Counted from the stretch's first letter, positions 1 through 6,234 are shown. The stretch: 7,735 nucleotides of DNA from Candidatus Omnitrophota bacterium (GCA_018818505.1 JAHIRR010000135.1:1-7735); one strand, 5' to 3'. Notes: generated from the sequence alone by a model not told the origin. Numbers and translations: made by a program.

Positions 1-31
1 CCATTACCTCGTATATATAGGTGTTTTATGA
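1..31 (+). CDS. 3' end of an upstream gene (partial)
   Basis: Reading from base 2, the sequence encodes the last residues HYLVYIGVL and stops at TGA 29-31. This stop overlaps the next start as ATGA (28-31), the same junction type seen at 2089-2092 and 7123-7126. That makes it likely to be the tail of a co-transcribed gene. From its position before a PilW/GspJ-like gene it would most plausibly be another minor pilin, but only nine residues are visible and the family cannot be read. Confidence 0.5.
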   Translation, partial: HYLVYIGVL

Positions 32-588
32 GAACATTAAACCCCATTCCAAATCCTAAAAGATTTTTGAAGATTTGGAACGGGGCAGGTAAAAAAGGCC
101 TTAGTCTTGTCGAGATTACTGTAGCAATGGGCATTATGCTTATGGTCTTTGCCGTGGTATTTACGGCCTATCTGACTGCTCATAAACTCTGGAGGGGCGG
201 TTTTACGCAGATAGCCTTTCAGTCTAGAGGCAGGGTCGTGCTTGCCAGGATCGCGGATGATCTTCGCTCAGCAACAGGCGCTGCAATATTTGACAATGGA
301 GGCAGGGTGAGATTTGTCACTGATCCGAACAGGACGCCCCAGACACTTGCAGATGATGTGAGCAGTGAATACTATATCTTAGGCGATGATATAATCTATG
401 ATCCTGACATATCCGTTGCGGGCGATGAGATCAGCGTCCTGCAGCAGGTTTCCATAGAATCCGCAATACCGGTTTTTCAGATCTCAGGGGATCTGGTAGT
501 GATTACCTTCAGGCTTTTTAATACAGATGCTATTTACGGTACTCATTGGTCTGGCATGAGTACATCCATTAAAATGAGGAATGTCTGA
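28..588 (+). CDS. PilW/GspJ-like minor type IV pilin (prepilin)
   Basis: This is a 186-residue prepilin-like protein. A basic leader of 24 residues ends in KKG, followed by LSLVEITVAMGIML. This is the prepilin peptidase site (cut after Gly24) with Glu at mature position +5 (Glu29) and a hydrophobic helix to about residue 48. The mature part (about 162 residues) continues with an amphipathic stretch (RGRVVLARIADDLRSAT) typical of PilW/GspJ-type minor pilins, which sit at pilus or pseudopilus tips, then a variable beta-rich C-terminus. The leader is longer than usual. The start at 28 is kept because it forms an ATGA overlap with the preceding gene and has AGG a few bases upstream. The next gene begins right after its stop and is a PilX-like protein, so the pair looks like a minor-pilin operon. 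Whether the machine is a type IV pilus or a type II secretion system cannot be decided from this window. Confidence 0.8.
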   Translation: MRTLNPIPNPKRFLKIWNGAGKKGLSLVEITVAMGIMLMVFAVVFTAYLTAHKLWRGGFTQIAFQSRGRVVLARIADDLRSATGAAIFDNGGRVRFVTDPNRTPQTLADDVSSEYYILGDDIIYDPDISVAGDEISVLQQVSIESAIPVFQISGDLVVITFRLFNTDAIYGTHWSGMSTSIKMRNV

Positions 589-589
589 T

Positions 590-2092
590 ATGCGTAATAA
601 GGGTTTTGCTCTAATCGTGGCCATGACTTTTTTAAGTGTCCTCTTTATAGGAGGCAGCTCCTATCTCTATATGACTACTAATGAGGCAAAGTACACTGAG
701 AGGCAGGTAGATACACAAAAGGCATTCTTTTTGGCAGAGGCAGGCGTAGAAAGGGCGATTTGGAGAGTGAAGAATAATAATATTATAAGTTCAGAGGTCT
801 TTCAGTTAAAAGGCGCAGGCACTGCGGCAAATTATCTTGAGGACCAAAACATAACAGTTACGATAGCTAGTTTAGGAAACAGCCTGTACCAGGTGACTTC
901 TACAGTTCAGGTGGGAAATTCCACAAAGACACTCAATACGATCATACAAAAAGACCCGCCTTCAAAGGTCTTTGATTACGGATATTTTACCAACAACTGG
1001 GGCTGGTTTTATGGCAGCGGCATTACCTCGCGTGGAGATGTGCGTTCAAACGGCAGATTTGATTTCAGATCCAGGCCCAGGGTCGAAGGCGACATATACG
1101 CGGGTTATGAGGTCGACGATGGTGGACAGGGCATAAGAGGTTCTGGAGGCGATCCTGAGAATCAACATCCTAATTCAGAAAAGCTTGATATGCCGAATCT
1201 CGAGGACCTGTCTTATTATGAAAATAAAGCAACCAGCAGCGGAAGCTCTATTAAAGTGAATGGTGTAACTTTAGTAGATGGTGTGTTCGGTGATGATGTT
1301 GATGAAAATGGCAATATAGTTTTAATAGGCACGCATTCAAAGCCAATAGTGATCGATGGCCCAGTAGTTATAAGAGGCGATGTTGTAATAAAGGGGGTCG
1401 TTGAAGGCCAGGGCTGCATATATGCCGGACGCAATGTGTATCTGGCAGATGATATTCAGTATAGGACCGCGCCCTCAAGCCCTCGGCCAGCGGCTAATAA
1501 TCCTAACGCAACGGATAATTGGGTCAATGCGCATAAAGATAAGGATCTTGTGGGGTTTGCGGCCAGAGAGAACATTATCATGGGCGATTATACAGGCGAG
1601 ACAGGCGGCAGCTGGTATTCGAATTACTGGCTCTTTAATATGGGTGATGAAGATGTGGGTGAAGACGCTATACCAGATACAGATGATGCGCATGAAGATG
1701 ATGGCGTGTTTCAGAGTGAGTATGAGGATCTTGATGGGGACGGCGTAAGGGATCATGATTATGGCTGGTCAGATGTCCAGACGCAGGTGCCTATAACAGA
1801 GTTTGCAAACTGCCCTAATAATGTAAGAGATTTTGGAGATATAGCAGATAATGCTTTGAATCGCCTGGACGGTGTTTTTTATACAAATCACGCGTTTGCT
1901 GGAAGGACAGGTAATGGTGTACAGATAAATGGCGCGATAGTCTCTAAGGATGAGGCCATTATATACAGAAATACCCTTACTATAAATTATGACGAGAGGC
2001 TGCATTCCAGATATGCGACAGATGGGAGCAGTATAATAGATCTAAATCTACCTAGCACCAAGAAAGTAGCGATTATCAGATGGTGGCAATGA
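590..2092 (+). CDS. PilX-like pilus-associated protein with large beta-rich passenger domain
   Basis: This protein has 500 residues from the ATG at 590. That start is preferred over the in-frame ATG at 581 because AGGA (577-580) lies nine bases ahead of 590 but touches 581, and because it yields a compact leader MRNKG followed by FALIVAMTFL. The N-terminus matches PilX/GspK-type proteins: a prepilin-like Gly-Phe cleavage site, no Glu at +5 (Val instead), a hydrophobic helix to about residue 27, then KAFFLAEAGVERA (44-56), the characteristic 'AEAG.ERA' segment. The rest is far larger than a normal PilX. Residues about 240-290 are rich in alternating V/I/G strands, suggesting a beta-helix or bactofilin-like fold. 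Residues 350-390 are very acidic and contain DLDGDGVRD (380-388), a DxDxDGxxD calcium-loop pattern. It probably acts at the cell surface as a pilus tip or adhesin-like component; this is inference from architecture. Its stop overlaps the next start. Confidence 0.75.
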   Translation: MRNKGFALIVAMTFLSVLFIGGSSYLYMTTNEAKYTERQVDTQKAFFLAEAGVERAIWRVKNNNIISSEVFQLKGAGTAANYLEDQNITVTIASLGNSLYQVTSTVQVGNSTKTLNTIIQKDPPSKVFDYGYFTNNWGWFYGSGITSRGDVRSNGRFDFRSRPRVEGDIYAGYEVDDGGQGIRGSGGDPENQHPNSEKLDMPNLEDLSYYENKATSSGSSIKVNGVTLVDGVFGDDVDENGNIVLIGTHSKPIVIDGPVVIRGDVVIKGVVEGQGCIYAGRNVYLADDIQYRTAPSSPRPAANNPNATDNWVNAHKDKDLVGFAARENIIMGDYTGETGGSWYSNYWLFNMGDEDVGEDAIPDTDDAHEDDGVFQSEYEDLDGDGVRDHDYGWSDVQTQVPITEFANCPNNVRDFGDIADNALNRLDGVFYTNHAFAGRTGNGVQINGAIVSKDEAIIYRNTLTINYDERLHSRYATDGSSIIDLNLPSTKKVAIIRWWQ

Positions 2093-2523
2093 GGATCTTT
2101 CCAATCTTTATAGTATTTTCCATTTTATTTAACGCGCCAGTTCCAGTCTATGGCCTGATGCCGTCTTCCATCGAAGAGATAGAAGAGGACTTGACGCCAG
2201 GAGAGATAGAGCAGTCTATAGAAGAGGTAAAAAAGTTAAAGCAAGAGATAATGGAACACGTTACACCTCTAAGAGAAGAAAGAGAAAGAAGTCTCCACCC
2301 ATTTGTTCAAAAAAAAGAATCCGAGAATTACGATACCTTTCCTTCTGAGGTGGAAGACAGGCGAGTTCGTTATGTAGGCCCACCACAGATCGAGAAAGAG
2401 ATTCCACAGCAGCCTGTTAGCAGCCAGAAGACTGCTTCAAAGACCATGCTGAATCTTATCTTTTTTTCTATAATAGCGCTGGGTTTCCTGGCATCCCACC
2501 TTTTCATTCGCCCCAAACCTTGA
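2089..2523 (+). CDS. Small secreted/membrane-anchored protein of unknown function
   Basis: This 144-residue protein is not one I recognise. The start at 2089 forms an ATGA overlap with the stop of the PilX-like gene; an in-frame ATG at 2080 would add only MVA. The N-terminus is a signal-peptide-like segment ending near VYG (about residue 22). A highly charged, Glu-rich region follows (about 28-70, IEEIEEDLTPGEIEQSIEEV), predicted helical, then a Pro/Gln-rich linker. A second hydrophobic helix (about 120-140) ends in the short basic tail RPKP. If the first segment is cleaved, the acidic domain would lie outside the inner membrane, held by a C-terminal anchor with its basic end in the cytoplasm. 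Its place at the end of the pilin operon suggests an accessory role, which is only guilt by association. Confidence 0.65.
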   Translation: MRIFPIFIVFSILFNAPVPVYGLMPSSIEEIEEDLTPGEIEQSIEEVKKLKQEIMEHVTPLREERERSLHPFVQKKESENYDTFPSEVEDRRVRYVGPPQIEKEIPQQPVSSQKTASKTMLNLIFFSIIALGFLASHLFIRPKP

Positions 2524-2544
2524 TGTATTTTATGAAAATTTATG

Positions 2545-2629
2545 CACAGATGAACACAGATTAAAAGATACAGATGATCACAGATAAAGTTATCTGCGAT
2601 CATCTGTGTATTAGTGAGCGAAGCGAGCC
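2545..2629 (+). repeat. CACAGAT-type palindromic intergenic repeat
   Basis: This element fills most of the 160-base gap between 2524 and 2683. It opens with spaced CACAGAT copies (2545, 2555, 2580) and contains a near-perfect inverted repeat: 2570-2587 (ACAGATGATCACAGATAA) against 2590-2607 (TTATCTGCGATCATCTGT), 17 of 18 positions complementary. It is followed by GTGAGCGAAGCGAGCC (2614-2629). CACAGATGAACACAGAT-like palindromes are familiar as dispersed, non-coding intergenic elements in many draft bacterial genomes. The stem has no following T-run, so I do not call it a terminator. I see no convincing promoter in the rest of the gap. Confidence 0.7.
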
Positions 2630-2683
2630 AATAAAAGGATTTTGCTTGCATTACTTAAATCTTGCTGTTAATATTTTATAAAG

Positions 2684-4714
2684 ATGACAAAGTCTAAACT
2701 ACCTAAAAAGACCCCTGATGGACAAGCTGAGAATAGGCGCTATATCAGGCTGAGCGCTGTGTTTCCTGTTGAGTTTCAATTTTTGGACCCGCAGACAGGA
2801 GGGTCTATCAGCGGAATAAAGCAGGGTTTTACCAGAGATATTGGAAAGGGCGGTATCTGCTTAGAGGTGAATACCGCAGAGGAGGACTTTGAGAAGATCC
2901 TGGAGAAAAAGAGCGCGAGATTGGATTTGCGGCTGCATGCCCCACTTAGCCGCAAAGACACAAAGGCCGTAGCTGGCATAGCCTGGTATAAGAAGATAAA
3001 ATCAGGGTATCCCAATAAATATCTCATAGGCCTTTCATTCCTGCAGATAGATCCAAAAGAGCAAAGTAGGATTTATTTCCACGCCAGAAGACTGCTATTG
3101 ACACCCAGGATCGTTACAGTATTTATGTTGAGTCTGGTTCTTGCTCTCGGCTATTTTTATTTATCAGATCTCAAGCTGAAAAGTGAGAATAAAAATCTAG
3201 TTAAACAGCTCGTCCAGATTTCCGGAAAAAAATCCAGGCTAGAAAAGAACATTCTGGATTTTGACAGTGAGCGCAAAGAAATAGAAGAGGCGCTGTCAGA
3301 GAATGAGGAAGAGATTTTGAAATATCAGGATCAGCTCAAGGAATTAAAAAGGCTGAGCATAGAGCTCAAGGAAAAGGATGAGCTTCTCGAATATTTTCAG
3401 CAGGATAGGGGCCAGACAAAGAAAAAACTCAAGAAGGCGCTTTCTGAAAAGGCAAGGCTTTCTGAAAAGGTAACTGGCCTATCAAAGGAGACGGATTATT
3501 TTAAGACAAGGATCGCAAAACTTGGAAAAGAAAGGGTTTCAGCGGAGGAGAACCTGAAGAATATTATTCTTTCATTTGAGTCAATAGAGGAGAAAAGTAT
3601 ATCCAATATGTATAAATGGATCAAGAATCATCAGAGTAAACAAACGGGCCTTCTAGCGAGTTATGAGGGAGATAATGATCTTAAGGACTGGGCCTTTACC
3701 TATGATCAATCCCTTGCGTGCCAGTGTTTTATTTTAATGGGGGATCAGGATGAGGCTCAAGGCGTCCTGGATTTTTACAAGGATAGAGCCGAAAAAACCA
3801 GCGGCGCCTTTGCAAATGCCTATGATGCGCAAACAGGAGCAGTTGTAGAGTATAATGTCCATGCGGGACCGAATATCTGGCTGGGCATTACAATACTTCA
3901 GTATGCCAGGGAGTTCAAAGACGAACAGTACCTTATAATGGCAGAAGAGATAGCCGAGTGGCTGATTGTTTTACAGAAAGAGGATAGAGAGTTTGGCATA
4001 AGAGGAGGGCCGAAGTTCAACTGGTTTAGCACAGAACACAATCTGGACGCGTATGCATTTTTCGGCATGCTTTATAAAATAACAAAAGGACAAAAATATT
4101 CAGAAGCGCAGCAGAGGACATTTGAATGGCTCAAGAAAAATGCCTATAATAGGTCAGAGGGAAGATTGAATCGGGGTAAAGGCGATGCCACTATTGCCAC
4201 AGATACATTTGCATGGGCTATTGCGGCGATAGGGCCAGAGCTTTTGAATGCTTCAGGCATGGATCCCAATCAGATCATAGATTTTGCAGAGACGAATTGC
4301 CTTGTTACCATCTATTATGACAGGCCGGATGGCGAACGTCTTCAGGTCACTGGTTTTGATTTTGGAAAATACTTGCATCTGCCAAGGGGCGGGATTATAT
4401 CTACAGAATGGACAGGGCAGATGGTGGTAACGTTGAAGATAATGGCAGATTATTATAAAGACAAGAGTAAGTTTTTAGAAGAGGAGTATTATAAAAGGAA
4501 GGCAGAGTTTTATCTTTCCGAATTAGAAAAGATGGTAATTATAAGCCCTTCTAAAGTAGGCCGAGGCGAGGGTTGCCTGCCTTATGCCAGCCATGATAAG
4601 GTTGATACAGGCCATGGCTGGAGGGCCCCTCACGGCTCACGAACTGGTTCAACCGCTGGCACCGCATATACAATATTTGCCAAGCACGGCTATAACCCGC
4701 TCATGTTGAAATAG
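2684..4714 (+). CDS. PilZ domain - membrane helix - coiled coil - six-hairpin glycosidase-like fusion protein
   Basis: This 676-residue protein shows four parts. (1) Residues about 17-130 form a PilZ domain, the c-di-GMP receptor fold. The RxxxR motif is present (Arg18, Arg22 in RRYIR). The second motif, normally (D/N)xSxxG, reads DIGKGG (52-57), with Gly in place of Ser, and IGLSFLQID closes the barrel. (2) A transmembrane helix spans about 142-160. (3) A Lys/Glu/Leu-rich coiled coil spans about 162-300. (4) Residues about 305-676 resemble an (alpha/alpha) toroid of the six-hairpin glycosidase type: WAFTYDQSLA (336-345), GPNIWLGITILQYA (395-408), STEHNLDAYAFF (449-460), DTFAWAIAAIGPE (507-519) and TEWTGQM (574-580). 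The basic N-side of the helix predicts a cytoplasmic PilZ and a periplasmic toroid. The toroid may bind or process polysaccharide, but I cannot name a substrate or catalytic acid. The ribosome binding site is weak (AAAG just before the ATG). Confidence 0.75.
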   Translation: MTKSKLPKKTPDGQAENRRYIRLSAVFPVEFQFLDPQTGGSISGIKQGFTRDIGKGGICLEVNTAEEDFEKILEKKSARLDLRLHAPLSRKDTKAVAGIAWYKKIKSGYPNKYLIGLSFLQIDPKEQSRIYFHARRLLLTPRIVTVFMLSLVLALGYFYLSDLKLKSENKNLVKQLVQISGKKSRLEKNILDFDSERKEIEEALSENEEEILKYQDQLKELKRLSIELKEKDELLEYFQQDRGQTKKKLKKALSEKARLSEKVTGLSKETDYFKTRIAKLGKERVSAEENLKNIILSFESIEEKSISNMYKWIKNHQSKQTGLLASYEGDNDLKDWAFTYDQSLACQCFILMGDQDEAQGVLDFYKDRAEKTSGAFANAYDAQTGAVVEYNVHAGPNIWLGITILQYAREFKDEQYLIMAEEIAEWLIVLQKEDREFGIRGGPKFNWFSTEHNLDAYAFFGMLYKITKGQKYSEAQQRTFEWLKKNAYNRSEGRLNRGKGDATIATDTFAWAIAAIGPELLNASGMDPNQIIDFAETNCLVTIYYDRPDGERLQVTGFDFGKYLHLPRGGIISTEWTGQMVVTLKIMADYYKDKSKFLEEEYYKRKAEFYLSELEKMVIISPSKVGRGEGCLPYASHDKVDTGHGWRAPHGSRTGSTAGTAYTIFAKHGYNPLMLK

Positions 4715-4730
4715 TTACCCCTCACCCTAA

Positions 4731-4782
4731 CCCTCTCCCCACTGTAGGGGACACTTAAGTGTCCCCTACAGTGGGGAGAGGG
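4731..4782 (+). repeat. Perfect 52-bp palindrome, possible hairpin or cruciform
   Basis: The 52 bases centred between 4756 and 4757 are a perfect palindrome; the left arm starts CCCTCTCCCCACTGTAGGGG and the centre is ACACTTAAGTGT. Each arm can also fold alone (CCCC-ACTGTA-GGGG at 4737-4750 and its mirror), so a cruciform or two small hairpins are alternatives. It is preceded by CCCTCACCCTAA, a form common in dispersed intergenic repeats of bacterial genomes. It fills the gap between the PilZ fusion gene and the nuclease gene. Its right end GGGGAGAGGG is the only ribosome binding site for the nuclease. An A-run follows on the plus strand, so it is not a classical terminator for the upstream gene. 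Confidence 0.85.
4773..4782 (+). promoter_or_regulatory. Ribosome binding site embedded in the palindrome
   Basis: GGGGAGAGGG ends eight bases before the ATG at 4791 and is the only Shine-Dalgarno-like sequence there. It is fully base-paired if the 52-bp palindrome folds in the RNA, so the folded form should hinder initiation. The pairing is visible; the regulatory effect is inferred. Confidence 0.55.
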
Positions 4783-4790
4783 AAAAAATT

Positions 4791-5573
4791 ATGAAAAATA
4801 AGAAAATAATAGGTCTAATAGTTTTTATAGTCCTTGCCTTTTCAATATCCAGATTAGGCGTTATAGCATCAGACTATAAAAAAGGGATATATGTCTCTCA
4901 CGTAGTCGATGGCGATACTGTCCAGCTTTCTAATGGCGAGAAGGTAAGGTATATAGGCATAGATACACCTGAGACGCGCGAGAAAAAAGGTTCTGTCTGG
5001 AACTATAACCCAATGCCTTATGCTGAAGAGGCAAAGGCATTCAATCAAACTCTTGTAGGAAACAAGAGAGTAACGCTGGAGTTTGATGTCCAAAGAAGAG
5101 ATAAGTATGATCGGTTGCTTGCCTATGTCTACATCGAGGATAAAATGGTAAATCTTGAAATGGTCAGACAGGGGTATGCGATGATATATACCTTTCCGCC
5201 GAACGTAAAATACGTTGAGGCATTTTTAAAGGCGCAGCAAGAGGCAAGAGAGGGCCAGAGAGGGCTGTGGAAAGGCCTGGAGCAAAATATCATCCCTGCA
5301 TCTTTAGCCAAGGAAAATTTAGGTAAAGTAAGGATGGTAGAGGCAGATGTTACCAGCACCTATCTTTCAGAGAAAGTATTGATATTAAACTGCAGGGATA
5401 ATTTTAAGGTAGCGATATTCAGGAATAATCTGGAATATTTTCCAAAGGAAGCAATGCGTTCGCCAGATGGTTATTTCAGGCACAGGACCATCAGGGTGTA
5501 TGGCGTGATCAAGGAATACAAGGGCGCCTGTGAGATAATACTCCACGACTCCTCCCAGATAGAGGTATTGTAA
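4791..5573 (+). CDS. Secreted SNase-type (thermonuclease) nuclease with C-terminal OB-fold-like domain
   Basis: This 260-residue protein belongs to the staphylococcal nuclease family. An N-terminal hydrophobic segment (about 5-26, ending VIAS) directs export. The SNase domain (about 32-165) retains all the hallmark residues. VVDGDTV (38-44) supplies the calcium-ligand Asp42. RYIGIDTPE (53-61) supplies Arg53, Asp58, Thr59 and Glu61, matching Arg35, Asp40, Thr41 and Glu43 of the S. aureus enzyme. DKYDR (104-108) supplies Arg108, matching Arg87. It should therefore be an active calcium-dependent phosphodiesterase cutting DNA or RNA outside the cytoplasm. Residues about 178-260 form a second domain (VEADVTSTY, FKVAIFRNN, IRVYGVIKEYKGACEIILHD) that looks like a nucleic-acid-binding OB fold, as found attached to some extracellular nucleases. 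Such enzymes serve in nutrient scavenging or extracellular DNA remodelling. The gene lies 76 bases after the PilZ fusion gene with no obvious promoter, so co-transcription is plausible. Confidence 0.85.
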   Translation: MKNKKIIGLIVFIVLAFSISRLGVIASDYKKGIYVSHVVDGDTVQLSNGEKVRYIGIDTPETREKKGSVWNYNPMPYAEEAKAFNQTLVGNKRVTLEFDVQRRDKYDRLLAYVYIEDKMVNLEMVRQGYAMIYTFPPNVKYVEAFLKAQQEAREGQRGLWKGLEQNIIPASLAKENLGKVRMVEADVTSTYLSEKVLILNCRDNFKVAIFRNNLEYFPKEAMRSPDGYFRHRTIRVYGVIKEYKGACEIILHDSSQIEVL

Positions 5574-5583
5574 AGGACCTGCC

Positions 5584-5612
5584 TTGAATTCCCTTCTTTT
5601 ATAAGGTATACT
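5584..5612 (+). promoter_or_regulatory. Sigma70-type promoter of the riboswitch transcript
   Basis: The -35 box TTGAAT (5584-5589) and -10 box TATACT (5607-5612) are separated by exactly 17 bases. Transcription would begin near 5619-5620, a few bases before the c-di-GMP-I aptamer. The position and spacing fit a leader RNA that starts with the riboswitch. Confidence 0.7.
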
Positions 5613-5625
5613 TGTATTAGAGAAG

Positions 5626-5712
5626 AGAAAAGGCAAACTAATCGAAAGATTGGGACGCAAAGCCACAGGCCTAAATCCGCATCTTAGGATATGGCGGCTG
5701 GGTTGCCGAAGA
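5626..5712 (+). ncRNA. Cyclic di-GMP-I (GEMM-I) riboswitch aptamer
   Basis: The segment closely follows the GEMM-I consensus: GGCAAAC (5632-5638), hairpin P2 with a GAAA tetraloop (CTAATC-GAAA-GATTGG, 5638-5653), GGACGCAAAGCC (5653-5664), P3, and GGGTTGCCG (5700-5708). P3 contains the 11-nt tetraloop receptor, CCTAAA (5670-5675) opposite TATGG (5690-5694), which docks the GAAA loop. By comparison from memory with the V. cholerae Vc2 aptamer, the ligand contacts G20, A47 and C92 correspond to G5633, A5660 and C5706, all conserved. The GG form at the first contact predicts c-di-GMP rather than a relaxed specificity. The aptamer lies just downstream of a promoter and about 67 bases before the small secreted protein gene at 5779, in the 5' leader where such switches act. 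Confidence 0.93.
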
Positions 5713-5723
5713 AAAAATAATAT

Positions 5724-5776
5724 AGCGTACCCATTCTTTCGATTTTTGCTGTGAATGGCAAAGAAAAGGGTGCGCT
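5724..5776 (+). promoter_or_regulatory. Riboswitch expression platform: ribosome-binding-site-sequestering hairpin with competing pairing
   Basis: AGCGTACCC (5724-5732) can pair with GGGTGCGCT (5768-5776) across all nine positions (one G-U), and TTCTTT (5734-5739) with AAAGAA (5760-5765). This hairpin buries the likely ribosome binding site AAAGGG (5765-5770), eight bases before ATG 5779. The same left arm, as CCCATTCTTTCGATT (5730-5744), is complementary at 14 of 15 positions to AATCGAAAGATTGGG (5640-5654), the aptamer's P2 region. The two pairings exclude each other. The simplest reading is that ligand binding stabilises P2, frees 5730-5744 to cover the ribosome binding site, and switches translation off. 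A T-run (5743-5747) right after the P2-pairing segment leaves transcription termination as an alternative, which would give the opposite polarity. Confidence 0.65.
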
Positions 5777-5778
5777 TT

Positions 5779-6168
5779 ATGTTTTTAAGAAAGACAAACG
5801 CTAAGAGCCTCATATTTATAATCACCATTCTTGTAATAGCCCTATTTTTAGAGACAGGAATCTGCTTTGCCGAGGAAGTCTCTATTAAAGGTGCTATGAA
5901 GATACACAGGATGGGCGGCTATGCTATATTGATAAATTATGAGACCCGCGCTAAGTGGACAGATAATCTTTTGTTCAAAGTACATTGTAAATTCCAAAAA
6001 GGTGAGTTTACGTTCGTAAGTAGTTCCTTAAATAACATTCAGCGTGGCTGGCATAAGATTCAGATCGCCATAGCAGATGTAATAAAGAAGAGATATGGTT
6101 CTTTGCGGGAATACAAGGTGGATCTTTATAAAGACGACATCCTCATTGCTACAAAGTCGTGTTACTAA
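5779..6168 (+). CDS. Small secreted protein, paralogue A, under the c-di-GMP riboswitch
   Basis: This 129-residue protein is not one I recognise. The start at 5779 is chosen because AAAGGG (5765-5770) lies eight bases upstream; the in-frame ATG at 5755 has no ribosome binding site and falls inside the riboswitch hairpin. The N-terminus is a clear signal peptide (basic start, hydrophobic core about 10-28, cut probably after CFA, residue 31). The mature part, about 98 residues, is predicted beta-rich and has the motifs NYETRAKWTDNLLFKVHC (53-70), RGWHKIQI (89-96) and RYGSLREYKVDLY (105-117). The same motifs recur in the next gene, so the two form a paralogous pair. It is probably exported to the periplasm or cell surface. 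Control by c-di-GMP suggests a role in adhesion, matrix or motility transition; this is inferred from the riboswitch alone. Confidence 0.75.
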   Translation: MFLRKTNAKSLIFIITILVIALFLETGICFAEEVSIKGAMKIHRMGGYAILINYETRAKWTDNLLFKVHCKFQKGEFTFVSSSLNNIQRGWHKIQIAIADVIKKRYGSLREYKVDLYKDDILIATKSCY

Positions 6169-6174
6169 AATCTT

Positions 6175-6234
6175 GACCCGCCAAAAAGCGTGGCGAGGTC
6201 TGAGCAAAGTTTGCCTAAAGGGGCAGACTTTGCT
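6175..6234 (+). repeat. Two tandem hairpins between the secreted-protein paralogues
   Basis: The first stem pairs GACCCGCCA (6175-6183) with TGGCGAGGTC (6191-6200), nine pairs with one bulged A. The second pairs AGCAAAGTTTGCC (6203-6215) with GGCAGACTTTGCT (6222-6234), thirteen pairs including one G-U, with a six-base loop. No T-run follows, so neither is a standard intrinsic terminator. The second hairpin ends on the first base of the -35 box of the next promoter, so it could attenuate upstream transcription or act as an operator. Both roles are guesses. Confidence 0.55.

Noticed and set aside
1216..2005. Open frames on the minus strand and an alternative plus frame (1401-1748) inside the PilX-like gene
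   Set aside because: They lie entirely within a well-supported gene, have no ribosome binding site or recognisable domain, and show shadow-type composition.
2545..2607. Spaced CACAGAT copies as a CRISPR array
   Set aside because: The repeats are only about 7 bases long with irregular short spacing and belong to a palindromic intergenic element.
2646..2674. Promoter for the PilZ fusion gene (TTGCAT-17-TAATAT)
   Set aside because: Only 3 of 6 and 4 of 6 positions match and the predicted start is within a few bases of the ATG, so it is too weak to annotate.
2370..3027. Minus-strand frames over the orphan gene and the PilZ region
   Set aside because: They are antisense to coding sequence with clear domain motifs, and their own translations carry no family signature.
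4731..4790. The 52-bp palindrome as an intrinsic terminator
   Set aside because: The plus strand is followed by an A-run rather than a T-run, and the element carries the next gene's ribosome binding site. A terminator for minus-strand transcription is conceivable, but no minus-strand gene is seen.
5755..5778. ATG at 5755 as the start of paralogue A
   Set aside because: It has no ribosome binding site and lies in the loop of the predicted riboswitch hairpin, whereas the start at 5779 has AAAGGG at good spacing.
4869..5828. Minus-strand frames across the nuclease gene and the riboswitch (including 5385-5828)
   Set aside because: They oppose a nuclease with intact catalytic residues and a structured RNA, so an open frame here is incidental.
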